From contig NZ_AP022853.1 in the NCBI RefSeq assembly GCF_011764585.1, forward strand, positions 3,381,501 through 3,445,500: a DNA stretch of 64,000 nucleotides, written 5' to 3'. The position numbers were made by a program, and so were the translations under genes. Below the pieces are notes generated by a model that ran no database searches, had not been told where the DNA came from, and was given only the letters and a program-made list of their open reading frames with translations. Origin of the DNA: Sulfurimicrobium lacus. Its GTDB lineage: Bacteria; Pseudomonadota; Gammaproteobacteria; Burkholderiales; Sulfuricellaceae. Of the stretch, positions 36,482 through 45,665 are shown piece by piece (the stretch's first letter is position 1; each line of letters starts with the position of its first letter).

Positions 36482-37297
36482 ATGCCTGATTTATTACCTC
36501 TTTTCCTGACCGCCCTGCTTTATGCCGGACTGAGCGCCTATTTCTGGCGTGTCCTGTGGCAAGGCGACAGCGCCCGCGCCCTGAGTCCCACCCTGGAAAA
36601 GCTGGCCATCCTGGTCCCGCTGGCGCTTCATGGCATGCTGCTGTACCACTCCATTTTCCAGCCCGAGGGGCTGAAACTTGGTGTCGGCCATGCCATTTCC
36701 GCCATTGCCTGGCTGACCGTTGCAGTTTATTGGCTGGCGAGCATGCGCAACGACCTGGAAGGTTTGCAAGGCTTCGTACTGCCTTTCGCTGCCATCAGCC
36801 TCTTCACCCCCCTGCTGCTGCCCGCCACCCACACCCTGCTGCATTCCGAATTGCTGCTGTTCAAAATTCACCTGCACATCGCCATCCTGGCCTACAGCCT
36901 GTTCACCATCGCGTCCTTGCACGCGCTGCTGATGGCACTGGTGGAGCGCCATCTCCATAACCGGCCGCTCTCCACACTGCTGCAGCGGCTGCCGCCCTTG
37001 CTCACCATGGAACACCTGTTGTTCCGCATTCTTTGGGCAGGCTTCACCCTGCTCACTCTGACGCTGGTAAGCGGCATGCTGTTTTCCGAAGAGATATTCG
37101 GTCAGGCGTTGCAATTCAGCCACAAAACACTGTTTGCCCTGATCTCCTGGGGCATTTACGCAGCGCTGCTCGGCGGTCGGCATATATATGGCTGGCGCGG
37201 ACGTACCGCCATTCGCTGGACCTTGAGCGGGTTCGCCGCGCTGCTGATGGCCTACATCGGCAGCAAGTTCGTGCTTGAGATCCTGCTGGGGCGTTAG
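36482..37297 (+). CDS. Cytochrome c assembly (CcsA/YpjD-type) membrane protein
   Basis: 271 residues, eight or so membrane segments. This CcsA/HemX-like family is the usual neighbour of ffh in proteobacteria. HSELLLFKIHLHIAILAYSLF and the late histidine in LQFSHKTLFALISWGIY may ligate haem; the WxWD-type motif of true CcsA is not evident. Precise role (cytochrome c maturation or haem handling) uncertain. A TAGAAT -10-like element lies about 30 bases upstream of the ATG. Confidence 0.88.
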   Translation: MPDLLPLFLTALLYAGLSAYFWRVLWQGDSARALSPTLEKLAILVPLALHGMLLYHSIFQPEGLKLGVGHAISAIAWLTVAVYWLASMRNDLEGLQGFVLPFAAISLFTPLLLPATHTLLHSELLLFKIHLHIAILAYSLFTIASLHALLMALVERHLHNRPLSTLLQRLPPLLTMEHLLFRILWAGFTLLTLTLVSGMLFSEEIFGQALQFSHKTLFALISWGIYAALLGGRHIYGWRGRTAIRWTLSGFAALLMAYIGSKFVLEILLGR

Positions 37298-37347
37298 GCG
37301 CCTGTCATGACTGTGCATCCATTCCATAGCTCAAGGCCCTACGCTTC

Positions 37348-38622
37348 TTGAACGACATACCTTTAGGCGTGCTGATCGGCGCGCTGGCTGTTTTGCTGAT
37401 CGTTTCCGGTTTCTTTTCCATCTCGGAAACCAGCATGATGGCTATCAACCGCTATCGCCTGAAACATCTGGTCAAACAGGGCCATCGTGGCGCAAAACTC
37501 ACGGCTTACCTGCTCGACCATACCGACAAACTGCTGGGCATTCTCCTGCTTGGCAACAATCTGCTCAATGCCGCAGCCGCCGCTCTGGTTACCGTTATTA
37601 CCATTAGACTGTTCGGCGATAACGAATGGTCCCTAACCATCGGCACCCTGGCGGTGACCTTCCTTATTTTGGTATTCAGCGAAATCACCCCCAAGGTACT
37701 GGGAGCGGCCTATCCGGAACGTGTCGCGATTCCCGCCAGTTTCGTGCTCACCCCGCTGCTCAGGCTTGCCTACCCGATCATCTGGTTCGTCAACCTGTTC
37801 GTCAACCTGCTGCTTTGGCTGATGCGTCTTAAACCCAAGAACGCCGAAGCACATTCTCTCGGCCCCGAGGAGTTGCGCACTCTGGTTCTGGAGGCGGGTC
37901 ACTACATTCCGCAGAAGCACCAAAGCATCCTGCTCAATCTGTTCAGTCTGGAAAAAATCACGGTGGACGATGTAATGACGCCGCGCAACCAGATCGAGGC
38001 CATCGACATCGACGCGGCGGCTGAAGAAATTCGCCATCAGCTTTCCACCAGTCACCACACCCGATTGCCGGTCTACCAGGGACAACTGGATAACATCATC
38101 GGCCAGATTCATATGCGCAAGGTGCTGCACCAGACACAGAGCGGCGAACTGGACGCCGAAGCGCTGCGGGAAGTGATGCGCGAACCGTATTTCATCCCCG
38201 CCGGAACCGCGCTTTTTACCCAACTGCAACACTTCCAGGAAACCCAGCGCCGTGCGGGACTGGTGGTAGACGAATATGGCGAATTACTCGGCCTGGTGAG
38301 CCTGGAAGACATCCTGGAAGAGATCGTGGGAGAATTCACTACCCACGCCCCGGCACAGGGAAGCGCCTATCGCCTCCAGGAAGACGGCGGCTGGCTGGTG
38401 GACGGCGGCAGCTTGCTGCGCGACCTTAACCGCAAACTCGCTTTGCAGTTCCCGCTGGACGGCCCGAAAACCATAAACGGCCTGATTCTCGAACATCTCG
38501 AAGATATCCCGGAAGCCGGCATCAGTCTGAAGATTGCCGGTATCGCGCTGGAAATCATTCAAACCCAGGACCGTGCGGTGAAAGTAGTCAAAGTATTCCC
38601 GCCCTCCGGAGCCCCCCAATAA
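37348..38622 (+). CDS. CNNM/CorB-HlyC family membrane protein (DUF21 + CBS pair + CorC_HlyC domain)
   Basis: 424 residues. The DUF21 transmembrane domain (1-190) opens with a membrane helix and FFSISETSMMAINRYRLKHLV; two CBS domains follow (VDDVMTPRNQIEAIDID and YQGQLDNIIGQIHMRKVL, about 205-335), then a CorC/HlyC beta domain. Relatives are Mg2+/Co2+ efflux or Mg2+-handling proteins. TTG 37348 is the only plausible start in frame. No obvious link to the pil genes after it. Confidence 0.9.
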   Translation: MNDIPLGVLIGALAVLLIVSGFFSISETSMMAINRYRLKHLVKQGHRGAKLTAYLLDHTDKLLGILLLGNNLLNAAAAALVTVITIRLFGDNEWSLTIGTLAVTFLILVFSEITPKVLGAAYPERVAIPASFVLTPLLRLAYPIIWFVNLFVNLLLWLMRLKPKNAEAHSLGPEELRTLVLEAGHYIPQKHQSILLNLFSLEKITVDDVMTPRNQIEAIDIDAAAEEIRHQLSTSHHTRLPVYQGQLDNIIGQIHMRKVLHQTQSGELDAEALREVMREPYFIPAGTALFTQLQHFQETQRRAGLVVDEYGELLGLVSLEDILEEIVGEFTTHAPAQGSAYRLQEDGGWLVDGGSLLRDLNRKLALQFPLDGPKTINGLILEHLEDIPEAGISLKIAGIALEIIQTQDRAVKVVKVFPPSGAPQ

Positions 38623-38699
38623 CAAGGCCGTTTGCTTTACAAAAAAACATGCAAGGGGCATCATTAAACTATTCACGTACTCTTGGAGCACCCAATTAG

Positions 38700-40430
38700 A
38701 TGGTCGCAGCTGCGCCTCCCACTAGCCTAAGCGGTCTGGCTCGCTCACTGGTTCAACAGGGCCTGCTTCTTGACGTCGACGCCGAAGCAATCAAGGCCCA
38801 GGCCAAGACCTCCAACATCAGCTTCGTCTCCCAGCTGGTTTTGAGCAACAAACTCGGTGCCGCACAGGTAGCAGAATTCGCCTCGCAGAACTTCGGATTC
38901 CCCCTGCTCGACCTTAATGCGATCTCCGTCGATCACCTGCCCAAGGGCATCATCGATCCCGCGACCATCCAGAGCCGTCGCGTCCTGCCTCTGCACCAGC
39001 GCGGCACGCATCTCTTCATCGCCACTTCCGATCCTACCAATCTGCAGACCATCAACGACCTGCGTTTTCAGACCAACCATACAGTGGAACAGGTGGTGGT
39101 CGAGGACGACAAGCTCGGCAAGCTGATCGAGAAAATCGTCGAATCCAGCGACACGTCGCTGAAGAGCATGTCGATCGAAGACATGGGAGACCTGGAATTC
39201 ACCGACGACGAGACCCAGGAAAAAGCGCGACAGGACGAGAACGCCAGCATTGAAATCGACGATGCGCCGGTGGTCAAATACCTGCAGAAGATACTGATGG
39301 ATGCGATCAACGCCGGGGTGTCGGACATCCACTTCGAGCCTTACGAGAAATTCTTCCGCATCCGTTACCGTCTGGACGGCAACCTGTATGAAGCGGCCCA
39401 GCCGCCGTTGGCGATCAAGGACAAGATTTCTTCGCGCATCAAGGTGATTTCCAAACTGGACATCGCCGAGCGGCGCGTGCCGCAGGATGGACGCATGAAG
39501 CTGGTACTGTCCAAGAACCGCGCCATCGATTTCCGCGTCAGCACCCTGCCTACCCTGTATGGCGAAAAGATCGTCATGCGTATTCTCGATCCCGCCAGCG
39601 CCACGCTGGGCATTGACGCCCTCGGCTACGATCCGGACCAGAAAGAACTTCTGCTCGCCGCCGTGCAGCGGCCTTACGGAATGGTACTCGTAACCGGCCC
39701 GACCGGCAGCGGCAAGACCGTATCGCTCTATACCTGTCTCAACATCCTCAACAAGCCGGGCGTCAATATTTCCACTGCGGAAGATCCGGCCGAAATCAAC
39801 CTGCCGGGCGTCAACCAGGTCAACGTCAACGACAAGGCGGGGCTGACCTTTGCCGCCGCACTCAAGTCTTTCCTGCGCCAGGATCCGGACGTGATCATGG
39901 TGGGCGAAATTCGCGACCTGGAGACCGCCGACATCGCCATCAAGGCGGCACAGACCGGTCACATGGTGCTCTCCACCCTGCACACCAACGATGCCCCTTC
40001 CACGCTGACCCGCCTCATGAACATGGGCGTAGCGCCTTTCAATATCGCTTCGTCAGTCATCATGATCACCGCGCAACGCCTGGCGCGGCGTCTGTGCAGC
40101 TGTAAAATCCCCATCGATATTCCGCGCGAAGCGCTGCTGCGGGCCGGCTTCAACGAGGAAGACCTGGATGGCAGCTGGCAGCCTTACACCCATAAACCAG
40201 GCGGTTGCGACCTGTGCAAGCAAAAAGGCTATAAAGGCCGCCTCGGTATTTATCAGGTTATGCCCATTACTGACGAAATGAGCCGTATCATCATGAAAAA
40301 CGGTACGGCCCACGACATTTCAGACCAGGCGCGGCGCGAAGGTGTGCGCGACTTGCGTTATTCCGGCCTGATCAAGGTCAAATCCGGCCTGACTTCACTG
40401 GAAGAAATCGAAGCCGTGACCAACGAATAA
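38700..40430 (+). CDS. pilB: Type IV pilus assembly ATPase PilB
   Basis: 576 residues. The N-terminal MshEN/GspE-N domain binds c-di-GMP in some relatives. The ATPase domain has Walker A GPTGSGKT (about 332-339), Asp box EDPAEINLPGVNQVNV, Walker B VGEIRDLETADIAIKAAQTGH, and the zinc-binding CSCKIPI with CDLCKQKGYKGR near the C-terminus. It powers extension of the PilA fibre. First gene of pilBCD; pilA is 34 kb away in the window. Confidence 0.97.
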   Translation: MVAAAPPTSLSGLARSLVQQGLLLDVDAEAIKAQAKTSNISFVSQLVLSNKLGAAQVAEFASQNFGFPLLDLNAISVDHLPKGIIDPATIQSRRVLPLHQRGTHLFIATSDPTNLQTINDLRFQTNHTVEQVVVEDDKLGKLIEKIVESSDTSLKSMSIEDMGDLEFTDDETQEKARQDENASIEIDDAPVVKYLQKILMDAINAGVSDIHFEPYEKFFRIRYRLDGNLYEAAQPPLAIKDKISSRIKVISKLDIAERRVPQDGRMKLVLSKNRAIDFRVSTLPTLYGEKIVMRILDPASATLGIDALGYDPDQKELLLAAVQRPYGMVLVTGPTGSGKTVSLYTCLNILNKPGVNISTAEDPAEINLPGVNQVNVNDKAGLTFAAALKSFLRQDPDVIMVGEIRDLETADIAIKAAQTGHMVLSTLHTNDAPSTLTRLMNMGVAPFNIASSVIMITAQRLARRLCSCKIPIDIPREALLRAGFNEEDLDGSWQPYTHKPGGCDLCKQKGYKGRLGIYQVMPITDEMSRIIMKNGTAHDISDQARREGVRDLRYSGLIKVKSGLTSLEEIEAVTNE

Positions 40431-40439
40431 GGATTGACA

Positions 40440-41654
40440 ATGGCACTCGCGAAAAAAATAGCCGTAAAAGAATACAACTTCAGTTGGGAAGCCAAGGACA
40501 AGAAGGGGAAAATCGTCAAAGGCGACATGGTGGCGGCGAGCGAAACCGTCGTCAACGCCAATTTGCGGCGCCAAGGACTGCTTGGGGCCAAGATCAAAAA
40601 ACAAAGGACCCGAGGCGGCAAGATTACCGACAAGGACATCACTCTGTTCACACGCCAGCTTTCCACCATGATGAAAGCCGGCGTGCCGCTGCTGCAGTCT
40701 TTCGACATTGTGGGCAAGGGCCATAGCAATCCGGCAGTGCAGAAACTGCTGCTCGACATCAAGTCCGACATTTCCACCGGCAGCAGCATGAGCCAGGCGT
40801 TCAAGAAATACCCGATATATTTCGACGCGCTCTACTGCAACCTGATCAACGCCGGCGAGCAGGCCGGCATTCTGGACACCATTCTCGATCGGCTGGCCAC
40901 TTACAAGGAAAAAATCCAAGCCATCAAGGGCAAGATCAAGGCCGCTCTGTTCTACCCGATCTCGATCATCATCGTAGCGTTCGTCATCACCGCCGTGATC
41001 ATGATTTTCGTGGTGCCTGCCTTCAAGGAAGTATTCCGCAGTTTCGGCGCCGACTTGCCGGGCCCCACCCTGGTCGTGATGGCCATATCCGACTTCTTCG
41101 TTTCCTATTGGTATCTGATCTTTGGCATTATCGGTGGCGCTTTCTGGTTCTTCTTTTACACCTGGAAACGTTCACGCGCGATGCAGGAAGTGATGGATCG
41201 CCTCTTGCTGAAAGCTCCTATATTTGGGCCGGTCATCGAAAAAGCCACCATCGCGCGCTGGAGCCGTACTCTGTCCACCATGTTTGCTGCCGGCGTGCCG
41301 CTGGTGGAAGCCATGGACTCGGTGGCGGGCGCTGCCGGCAACATTATCTACTACAATGCCACCAAGAAAATCCAGGGCGAGGTTAGCACCGGCACCAGTC
41401 TGACGGTGGCGATGCAGAACACCAACCTGTTTCCCAACATGGTGCTGCAGATGGTCACCATCGGTGAGGAATCCGGTGCACTCGATTCCATGCTCAGCAA
41501 GGTAGCCGATTTTTATGAAGCGGAAGTGGACGATGCCGTGAGTGCTCTCTCCAGCCTGATGGAACCGATGATCATGGTGGTACTCGGCACCCTCATCGGC
41601 GGCTTGGTGGTTGCCTTGTATCTGCCGATCTTCAAACTAGGCGCAGTGGTCTAG
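40440..41654 (+). CDS. pilC: Type IV pilus inner-membrane platform protein PilC
   Basis: 404 residues. Two T2SSF domains (about 70-195 and 275-395), three membrane helices (near 175-195, 220-245 and 375-400), with KDITLFTRQLSTMMKAGVPLLQ and SRTLSTMFAAGVPLVEAM. It couples PilB to pilin extraction. ATG 40440 follows AAGGA by 6 bases; the upstream TTG is discarded. Confidence 0.97.
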   Translation: MALAKKIAVKEYNFSWEAKDKKGKIVKGDMVAASETVVNANLRRQGLLGAKIKKQRTRGGKITDKDITLFTRQLSTMMKAGVPLLQSFDIVGKGHSNPAVQKLLLDIKSDISTGSSMSQAFKKYPIYFDALYCNLINAGEQAGILDTILDRLATYKEKIQAIKGKIKAALFYPISIIIVAFVITAVIMIFVVPAFKEVFRSFGADLPGPTLVVMAISDFFVSYWYLIFGIIGGAFWFFFYTWKRSRAMQEVMDRLLLKAPIFGPVIEKATIARWSRTLSTMFAAGVPLVEAMDSVAGAAGNIIYYNATKKIQGEVSTGTSLTVAMQNTNLFPNMVLQMVTIGEESGALDSMLSKVADFYEAEVDDAVSALSSLMEPMIMVVLGTLIGGLVVALYLPIFKLGAVV

Positions 41655-41667
41655 CTTTTCTTTGCCC

Positions 41668-41692
41668 CGGGTCCGGCAGCAAGCCGGACCCG
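41668..41692. repeat. Perfect 10-bp inverted repeat between pilC and pilD
   Basis: CGGGTCCGGC, loop AGCAA, GCCGGACCCG, with no T tract. It may protect or attenuate the pilBC message before pilD. Confidence 0.6.
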
Positions 41693-41716
41693 CACCCTCG
41701 CATTCGGAATCCACCG

Positions 41717-42589
41717 ATGGAACTGTTGCAACTTCTGCAATCCACCCCTGCCGCCTTTATCGCCTTGTGCGGCGTATTTGGCCTGTTAGTGGGCAGCTTT
41801 CTCAATGTCGTCATCCACCGCCTGCCCAAAATGATGGAGCAGGAATGGCGCGAACAATGCGCTGCGCTGGATGCCGCCACCGAACCGTCTTCCGCTGCGC
41901 CCGGCCCGCGTTACGATCTGGTTGTTCCTCGCTCAGCGTGCCCCAGTTGCGGGCACCGGATCAGTGCGATGGAAAACATCCCCGTTCTGAGCTACCTGGC
42001 CTTGCGCGGACGCTGTTCCAACTGCAAAGCCGCCATCAGCCCGCGCTACCCTCTGGTGGAAGCGCTTACCGGCGGACTCAGCGCCTTTGTCGCATGGCAT
42101 TTCGGCTTCGGTGCTGCGGCATTAACTGCTTTGCTTTTCGTCTGGGCGCTCATCGCGCTTACCTTCATCGATTTCGACACCCATCTGTTGCCGGACAGCA
42201 TTACGCAGCCCCTGCTGTGGCTGGGTCTGCTGGTCAATTTCAACGGCACTTTTACCCCTCTCAGTTCCGCAGTCATCGGCGCGGTTGTGGGATACCTCAT
42301 CCTGTGGAGCGTGTACTGGCTGTTCAAACTTGCGACCGGCAAGGAAGGTATGGGGTTCGGCGATTTCAAGCTGCTTGCTGCGATTGGCGCCTGGCTGGGC
42401 TGGCAGGTGCTGCCGCTCACCATCCTGCTGTCCTCCATGGTCGGCGCAGCAATCGGCATCGTTCTTATCCTTTTCGCCGGCCACGGCCGCCAGGTACCGA
42501 TCCCTTTCGGCCCCTATCTTGCCGGAGGCGGGCTGATCGCCCTGTTCTGGGGTAAAGCGATCACCCAGGCCTACCTCGGCGTAGCCTAG
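41717..42589 (+). CDS. pilD: Prepilin peptidase / N-methyltransferase PilD
   Basis: 290 residues, about seven membrane segments. GSFLNVVIHRLP near the N-terminus; the cytoplasmic zinc-type CPSCGH...CSNCKA pairs; catalytic Asp in FIDFDTHLLPD and the GxGD-type MGFGDFKLLAAIG (about 211-223). It cleaves the PilA and pseudopilin leaders and methylates the new Phe. Stop overlaps coaE start. Confidence 0.96.
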   Translation: MELLQLLQSTPAAFIALCGVFGLLVGSFLNVVIHRLPKMMEQEWREQCAALDAATEPSSAAPGPRYDLVVPRSACPSCGHRISAMENIPVLSYLALRGRCSNCKAAISPRYPLVEALTGGLSAFVAWHFGFGAAALTALLFVWALIALTFIDFDTHLLPDSITQPLLWLGLLVNFNGTFTPLSSAVIGAVVGYLILWSVYWLFKLATGKEGMGFGDFKLLAAIGAWLGWQVLPLTILLSSMVGAAIGIVLILFAGHGRQVPIPFGPYLAGGGLIALFWGKAITQAYLGVA

Positions 42590-43182
42590 TGCTGATCGTC
42601 GGCCTCACTGGCGGCATCGGCTGCGGCAAAAGTGCGGCGGCTGAGATATTCGAGCGACTCGGCGCCACTGTCATCGATACCGACCAGATAGCACACCAAC
42701 TCACTGCATTGGGCCAACCGGCTGTGACTGCTATCCAGAAACAATTTGGAGCAGATTATGTCTTGCCCGATGGCAACCTGAATCGCTCCCGGTTGCGCAA
42801 TCTGGTGTTTTCCGATGCTGTTGCAAAAAAGCAGCTGGAAGCCCTGCTCCACCCCTTGATCAAGGACGAAGTATGCTGCCGCCTGGCCGTGGCACAAACA
42901 CCCTACACCATCATCACAGTACCGCTCCTGCTTGAAACCGGCGCATACCGCGAGCTGGTGCAACGTACCCTGGTGGTGGATTGCGCCGAAGACCAGCAGG
43001 CTTCACGCGCCATGGCGCGCAGCGGATTAAACGAAGAGGAAGTTCGCGCCATCATGGCCTGCCAGGTCAGCCGCTCCGAGCGGCTGCGACTGGCGGATGA
43101 CATCATTGACAACCACGGCGAGCGAAGCGAATTGCAGCAACAGGTAGAACAACTGCACCACCAATATCTGCAACTAGCTTAA
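42589..43182 (+). CDS. coaE: Dephospho-CoA kinase CoaE
   Basis: 197 residues. P-loop GGIGCGKS (8-15) at the very N-terminus, then DTDQIAHQL and TIITVPLLLETGAYREL. Last step of coenzyme A synthesis. GTG 42589 overlaps the pilD TAG. The pilBCD-coaE order is common in beta- and gammaproteobacteria. Confidence 0.97.
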   Translation: MLIVGLTGGIGCGKSAAAEIFERLGATVIDTDQIAHQLTALGQPAVTAIQKQFGADYVLPDGNLNRSRLRNLVFSDAVAKKQLEALLHPLIKDEVCCRLAVAQTPYTIITVPLLLETGAYRELVQRTLVVDCAEDQQASRAMARSGLNEEEVRAIMACQVSRSERLRLADDIIDNHGERSELQQQVEQLHHQYLQLA

Positions 43183-44612
43183 GGCTGTGCCTGCTTGCGC
43201 GTTTCTTTTTCCATTTCGCGCAACTGGCGCAGGCGCGCCTCCGCGATGGAAGAATGGTAAAAATCCCCATCCCTGGCCTTGAGGCCGATCTGCAACTGTA
43301 TGACCGCTTCGTTCAAACTACCCATCAGAACGTAGGCTTCCGCCAGTGCCATATGCTGCTGCAGGTTTTTTCCCAAGGCAGCGTAGGCCTCGGCCTGTAA
43401 CTGGTAGAGTCGGTAGTCACCGCCACGCGCTTTCAACTCTCCGCTGACCAGGCTCAGTGCCTCATTGGGTTGTCGCATCTGCAATTGCGTCTCGGCACAA
43501 ACAAAGATCAAGGCGCGATGATGGGGATAGCGTTTCAGGGCACCTCGGCAGGCGTCCAGAGCAGCGCCCGGCTGATTGGCGGCAAGCTTGATTTGCACTG
43601 CCAACGCATCGAACATCGGGTGCGCCATGACAGGCTTGCGTGCCAAAGCCAGCTCCTTCTCCGCGCCGGCATTGTCCTTTCCGCGCAGCAGCGCCACTGC
43701 CAGACCATAATGTTGCGCCGCTTCATTACTGTATTTCTTGTCCTTCAATGCTGCCTGGAAAATTTTAATCGCCTGCGTCGAAGGTCCCTGTGAAGCCTCG
43801 ACCTTGGCCCGCACCAGTTGAAAATCCAGGCTATCCGGTACCTGGCGATAAGGCAGCGCCTCCACCCGGTTTTGCACATCCGAAATCCGCTCGGTAGTGA
43901 GCGGGTGGGTGCGCAGATAAACCGGCGCGTTGTTTTCATACAGGCGCCCGTATTTCTGCAGCCGCTCGAAAAAGTTTTCCATGGCACGTGGATCGAAACC
44001 CGACCGCTCCAGTGTCTTCAATCCGACACGGTCGGCTTCGCGCTCATGTTCGCGCGTGTAGTCCAACTGGCTCTGGATGCCGGTGGCCTGGGCGGTCGCC
44101 ATGGCCGCGTTGGCGACTTGCGGATTGGAACGCGAGGCGAGTATTGCAACCGCCAGCGCGGCCAGCGAGGTGATAGTGTTTTTCTGCGTGCCGGCAATCA
44201 TGCGCGCCAGGTGATGCTGTGTAACGTGGGCAATTTCGTGGGCCAGTACGCTGGCAAGCTCGGATTCGCTCTGGGCCGAAAGGATCAGGCCGGTATGCAC
44301 GCCGATAAAGCCGCCGGGAAGCGCAAAGGCATTCAGTGTCGCGTCTTTGACTACAAAAAACTCGAAACTGCGGGCCGGGTCCTCACTGTTCGCGACCAGT
44401 CGCGCACCCAGGGAATTAAGGTAATCGGTAACCTCGGCATCGTCCAGCAGCTCGCTGCTGCTGCGAATATCGCTCATGACGGATTCGCCGATGCGACGTT
44501 CCTGCTGCGGCGAGAGGACGGCCTGCGAAGCATCGCCCAGGTCGGGCAGGCCATCGGCAAGAACCCGGGGCAGAAAAACCCCGAGGGCCAGCAGTAAGTA
44601 AATCAATTTCAT
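43179..44612 (-). CDS. bepA: Periplasmic M48 metalloprotease with TPR tail (BepA-like)
   Basis: 477 residues. Signal peptide of about 19 residues (ending VLA-DG), M48 protease domain with zinc motif HEIAHVTQHH (His125, Glu126, His129) and the downstream Glu in READRVG, then a helical TPR region from about residue 280 to the end. BepA is a periplasmic protease/chaperone for LptD and BAM assembly. Its stop overlaps coaE in a convergent TTAA. Confidence 0.87.
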   Translation of the reverse strand: MKLIYLLLALGVFLPRVLADGLPDLGDASQAVLSPQQERRIGESVMSDIRSSSELLDDAEVTDYLNSLGARLVANSEDPARSFEFFVVKDATLNAFALPGGFIGVHTGLILSAQSESELASVLAHEIAHVTQHHLARMIAGTQKNTITSLAALAVAILASRSNPQVANAAMATAQATGIQSQLDYTREHEREADRVGLKTLERSGFDPRAMENFFERLQKYGRLYENNAPVYLRTHPLTTERISDVQNRVEALPYRQVPDSLDFQLVRAKVEASQGPSTQAIKIFQAALKDKKYSNEAAQHYGLAVALLRGKDNAGAEKELALARKPVMAHPMFDALAVQIKLAANQPGAALDACRGALKRYPHHRALIFVCAETQLQMRQPNEALSLVSGELKARGGDYRLYQLQAEAYAALGKNLQQHMALAEAYVLMGSLNEAVIQLQIGLKARDGDFYHSSIAEARLRQLREMEKETRKQAQP

Positions 44613-44665
44613 GGTGATATGATAGCTGCTCCAAACAATAAGTTCACGGTTAAAAGGGAGCAGCG

Positions 44666-45148
44666 GTGAGTCAGTTCACCCATTTCGATGCACAAGGCCG
44701 GGCCCACATGGTGGACGTGGGCGACAAGACGGAAACGCGCCGCATCGCCCGCGCTGCCGGCGCAATCCGCATGCTCCCCGCAACCCTGCAACTCATTCTC
44801 GCCGGCGATGCAAAAAAGGGCGACGTGCTCGGCGTGGCGCGCATTGCGGCAATTCAGGGGGCAAAACGTACATCGGACCTGATCCCCTTGTGCCATCCGC
44901 TCGCCCTCACCAAAGTATCGGTAGAATTCCACGTCAATCAGGCCGATGCCAGCATCGAGTGCATGGTAACCGCGCAAACGCTGGGTCGCACCGGGGTGGA
45001 AATGGAAGCGCTGACCGCCGTTAGCGTGGGCCTGCTCACCATCTACGACATGTGCAAAGCCGTCGACCGGGGCATGCAGATCGGCGCCATTCGTTTACTG
45101 GAGAAACAAGGCGGCAAATCAGGCCACTGGATACGTACAGGCGCGTAA
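44666..45148 (+). CDS. moaC: Cyclic pyranopterin monophosphate synthase MoaC
   Basis: 160 residues. [31 protein letters not shown] and [26 protein letters not shown] are the family motifs, with the catalytic Lys/Asp near the C-terminus ([20 protein letters not shown]). Start GTG 44666 behind AGGGAG. It makes the molybdopterin precursor, needed by the SoeA enzyme encoded 1.5 kb downstream. Confidence 0.97.
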   Translation: MSQFTHFDAQGRAHMVDVGDKTETRRIARAAGAIRMLPATLQLILAGDAKKGDVLGVARIAAIQGAKRTSDLIPLCHPLALTKVSVEFHVNQADASIECMVTAQTLGRTGVEMEALTAVSVGLLTIYDMCKAVDRGMQIGAIRLLEKQGGKSGHWIRTGA

Positions 45149-45175
45149 AACACATGGTGCCGACCCGACTTTTCC

Positions 45176-45205
45176 CCTCACCCATCACTCCTCACCCCTC
45201 ACGGC
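45176..45205. repeat. CCCCTCA-type repeat array (second copy of the dnaK-dnaJ type)
   Basis: CCCCTCACCC, CTCCTCACCCCTCACGG: three to four units of the same heptamer family as at 2880-2978, in the 66-base gap between moaC and the next gene. A dispersed intergenic repeat is likely. Confidence 0.5.
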
Positions 45206-45214
45206 CTTGACACC

Positions 45215-45616
45215 ATGTTTGAATTTATGTTTTTCGATAACGAATTGCGTCAGCAGTTCATTGATTTCGCGCATGAGCGAGGCGTTGCGTGCGAGGTTGT
45301 GGAAGACAACATGGGCTTGATCGCCGCGGTGCCGGAAGATATTCCGGATACGGTGTCCGACGCCCTCGATAGCTACTACGACGAATTAATGGACCAGCAG
45401 GCAGAACGGGTCGACCAGGCCGATGGAACTTCCACCCACCAGGTCGCGGGCATCCGCGTCACGCTGCAGAACGGCCAGCCCTGCATGATCCGACTCGAGC
45501 CCGCTCTGGCCAACAGGCTGCTTTCCGCCTTCGCCCTGGAAGAAATGCAGACCCTGGTGCAGGCCATCGCGCGCAACCTCGAAAATCCCGACGACGGCCC
45601 TGTCTGCAAGCGCTGA
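45215..45616 (+). CDS. Hypothetical protein, 133 aa
   Basis: An acidic, soluble protein opening with MFEFMFFDNELRQQFIDFA and with GIRVTLQNGQPCMIRLEP in the middle. It looks like a compact alpha/beta protein; I cannot name the family with confidence. Two non-paired cysteines. Co-oriented with moaC and the ArsR-rhodanese gene, 66 and 49 bases away. Start ATG 45215 has weak ribosome-binding support. Confidence 0.7.
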   Translation: MFEFMFFDNELRQQFIDFAHERGVACEVVEDNMGLIAAVPEDIPDTVSDALDSYYDELMDQQAERVDQADGTSTHQVAGIRVTLQNGQPCMIRLEPALANRLLSAFALEEMQTLVQAIARNLENPDDGPVCKR

Positions 45617-45665
45617 CCGCCGCTTGGCAAGCCCGACTAATGAAGCTTGCGGTATACTTGCCGCC

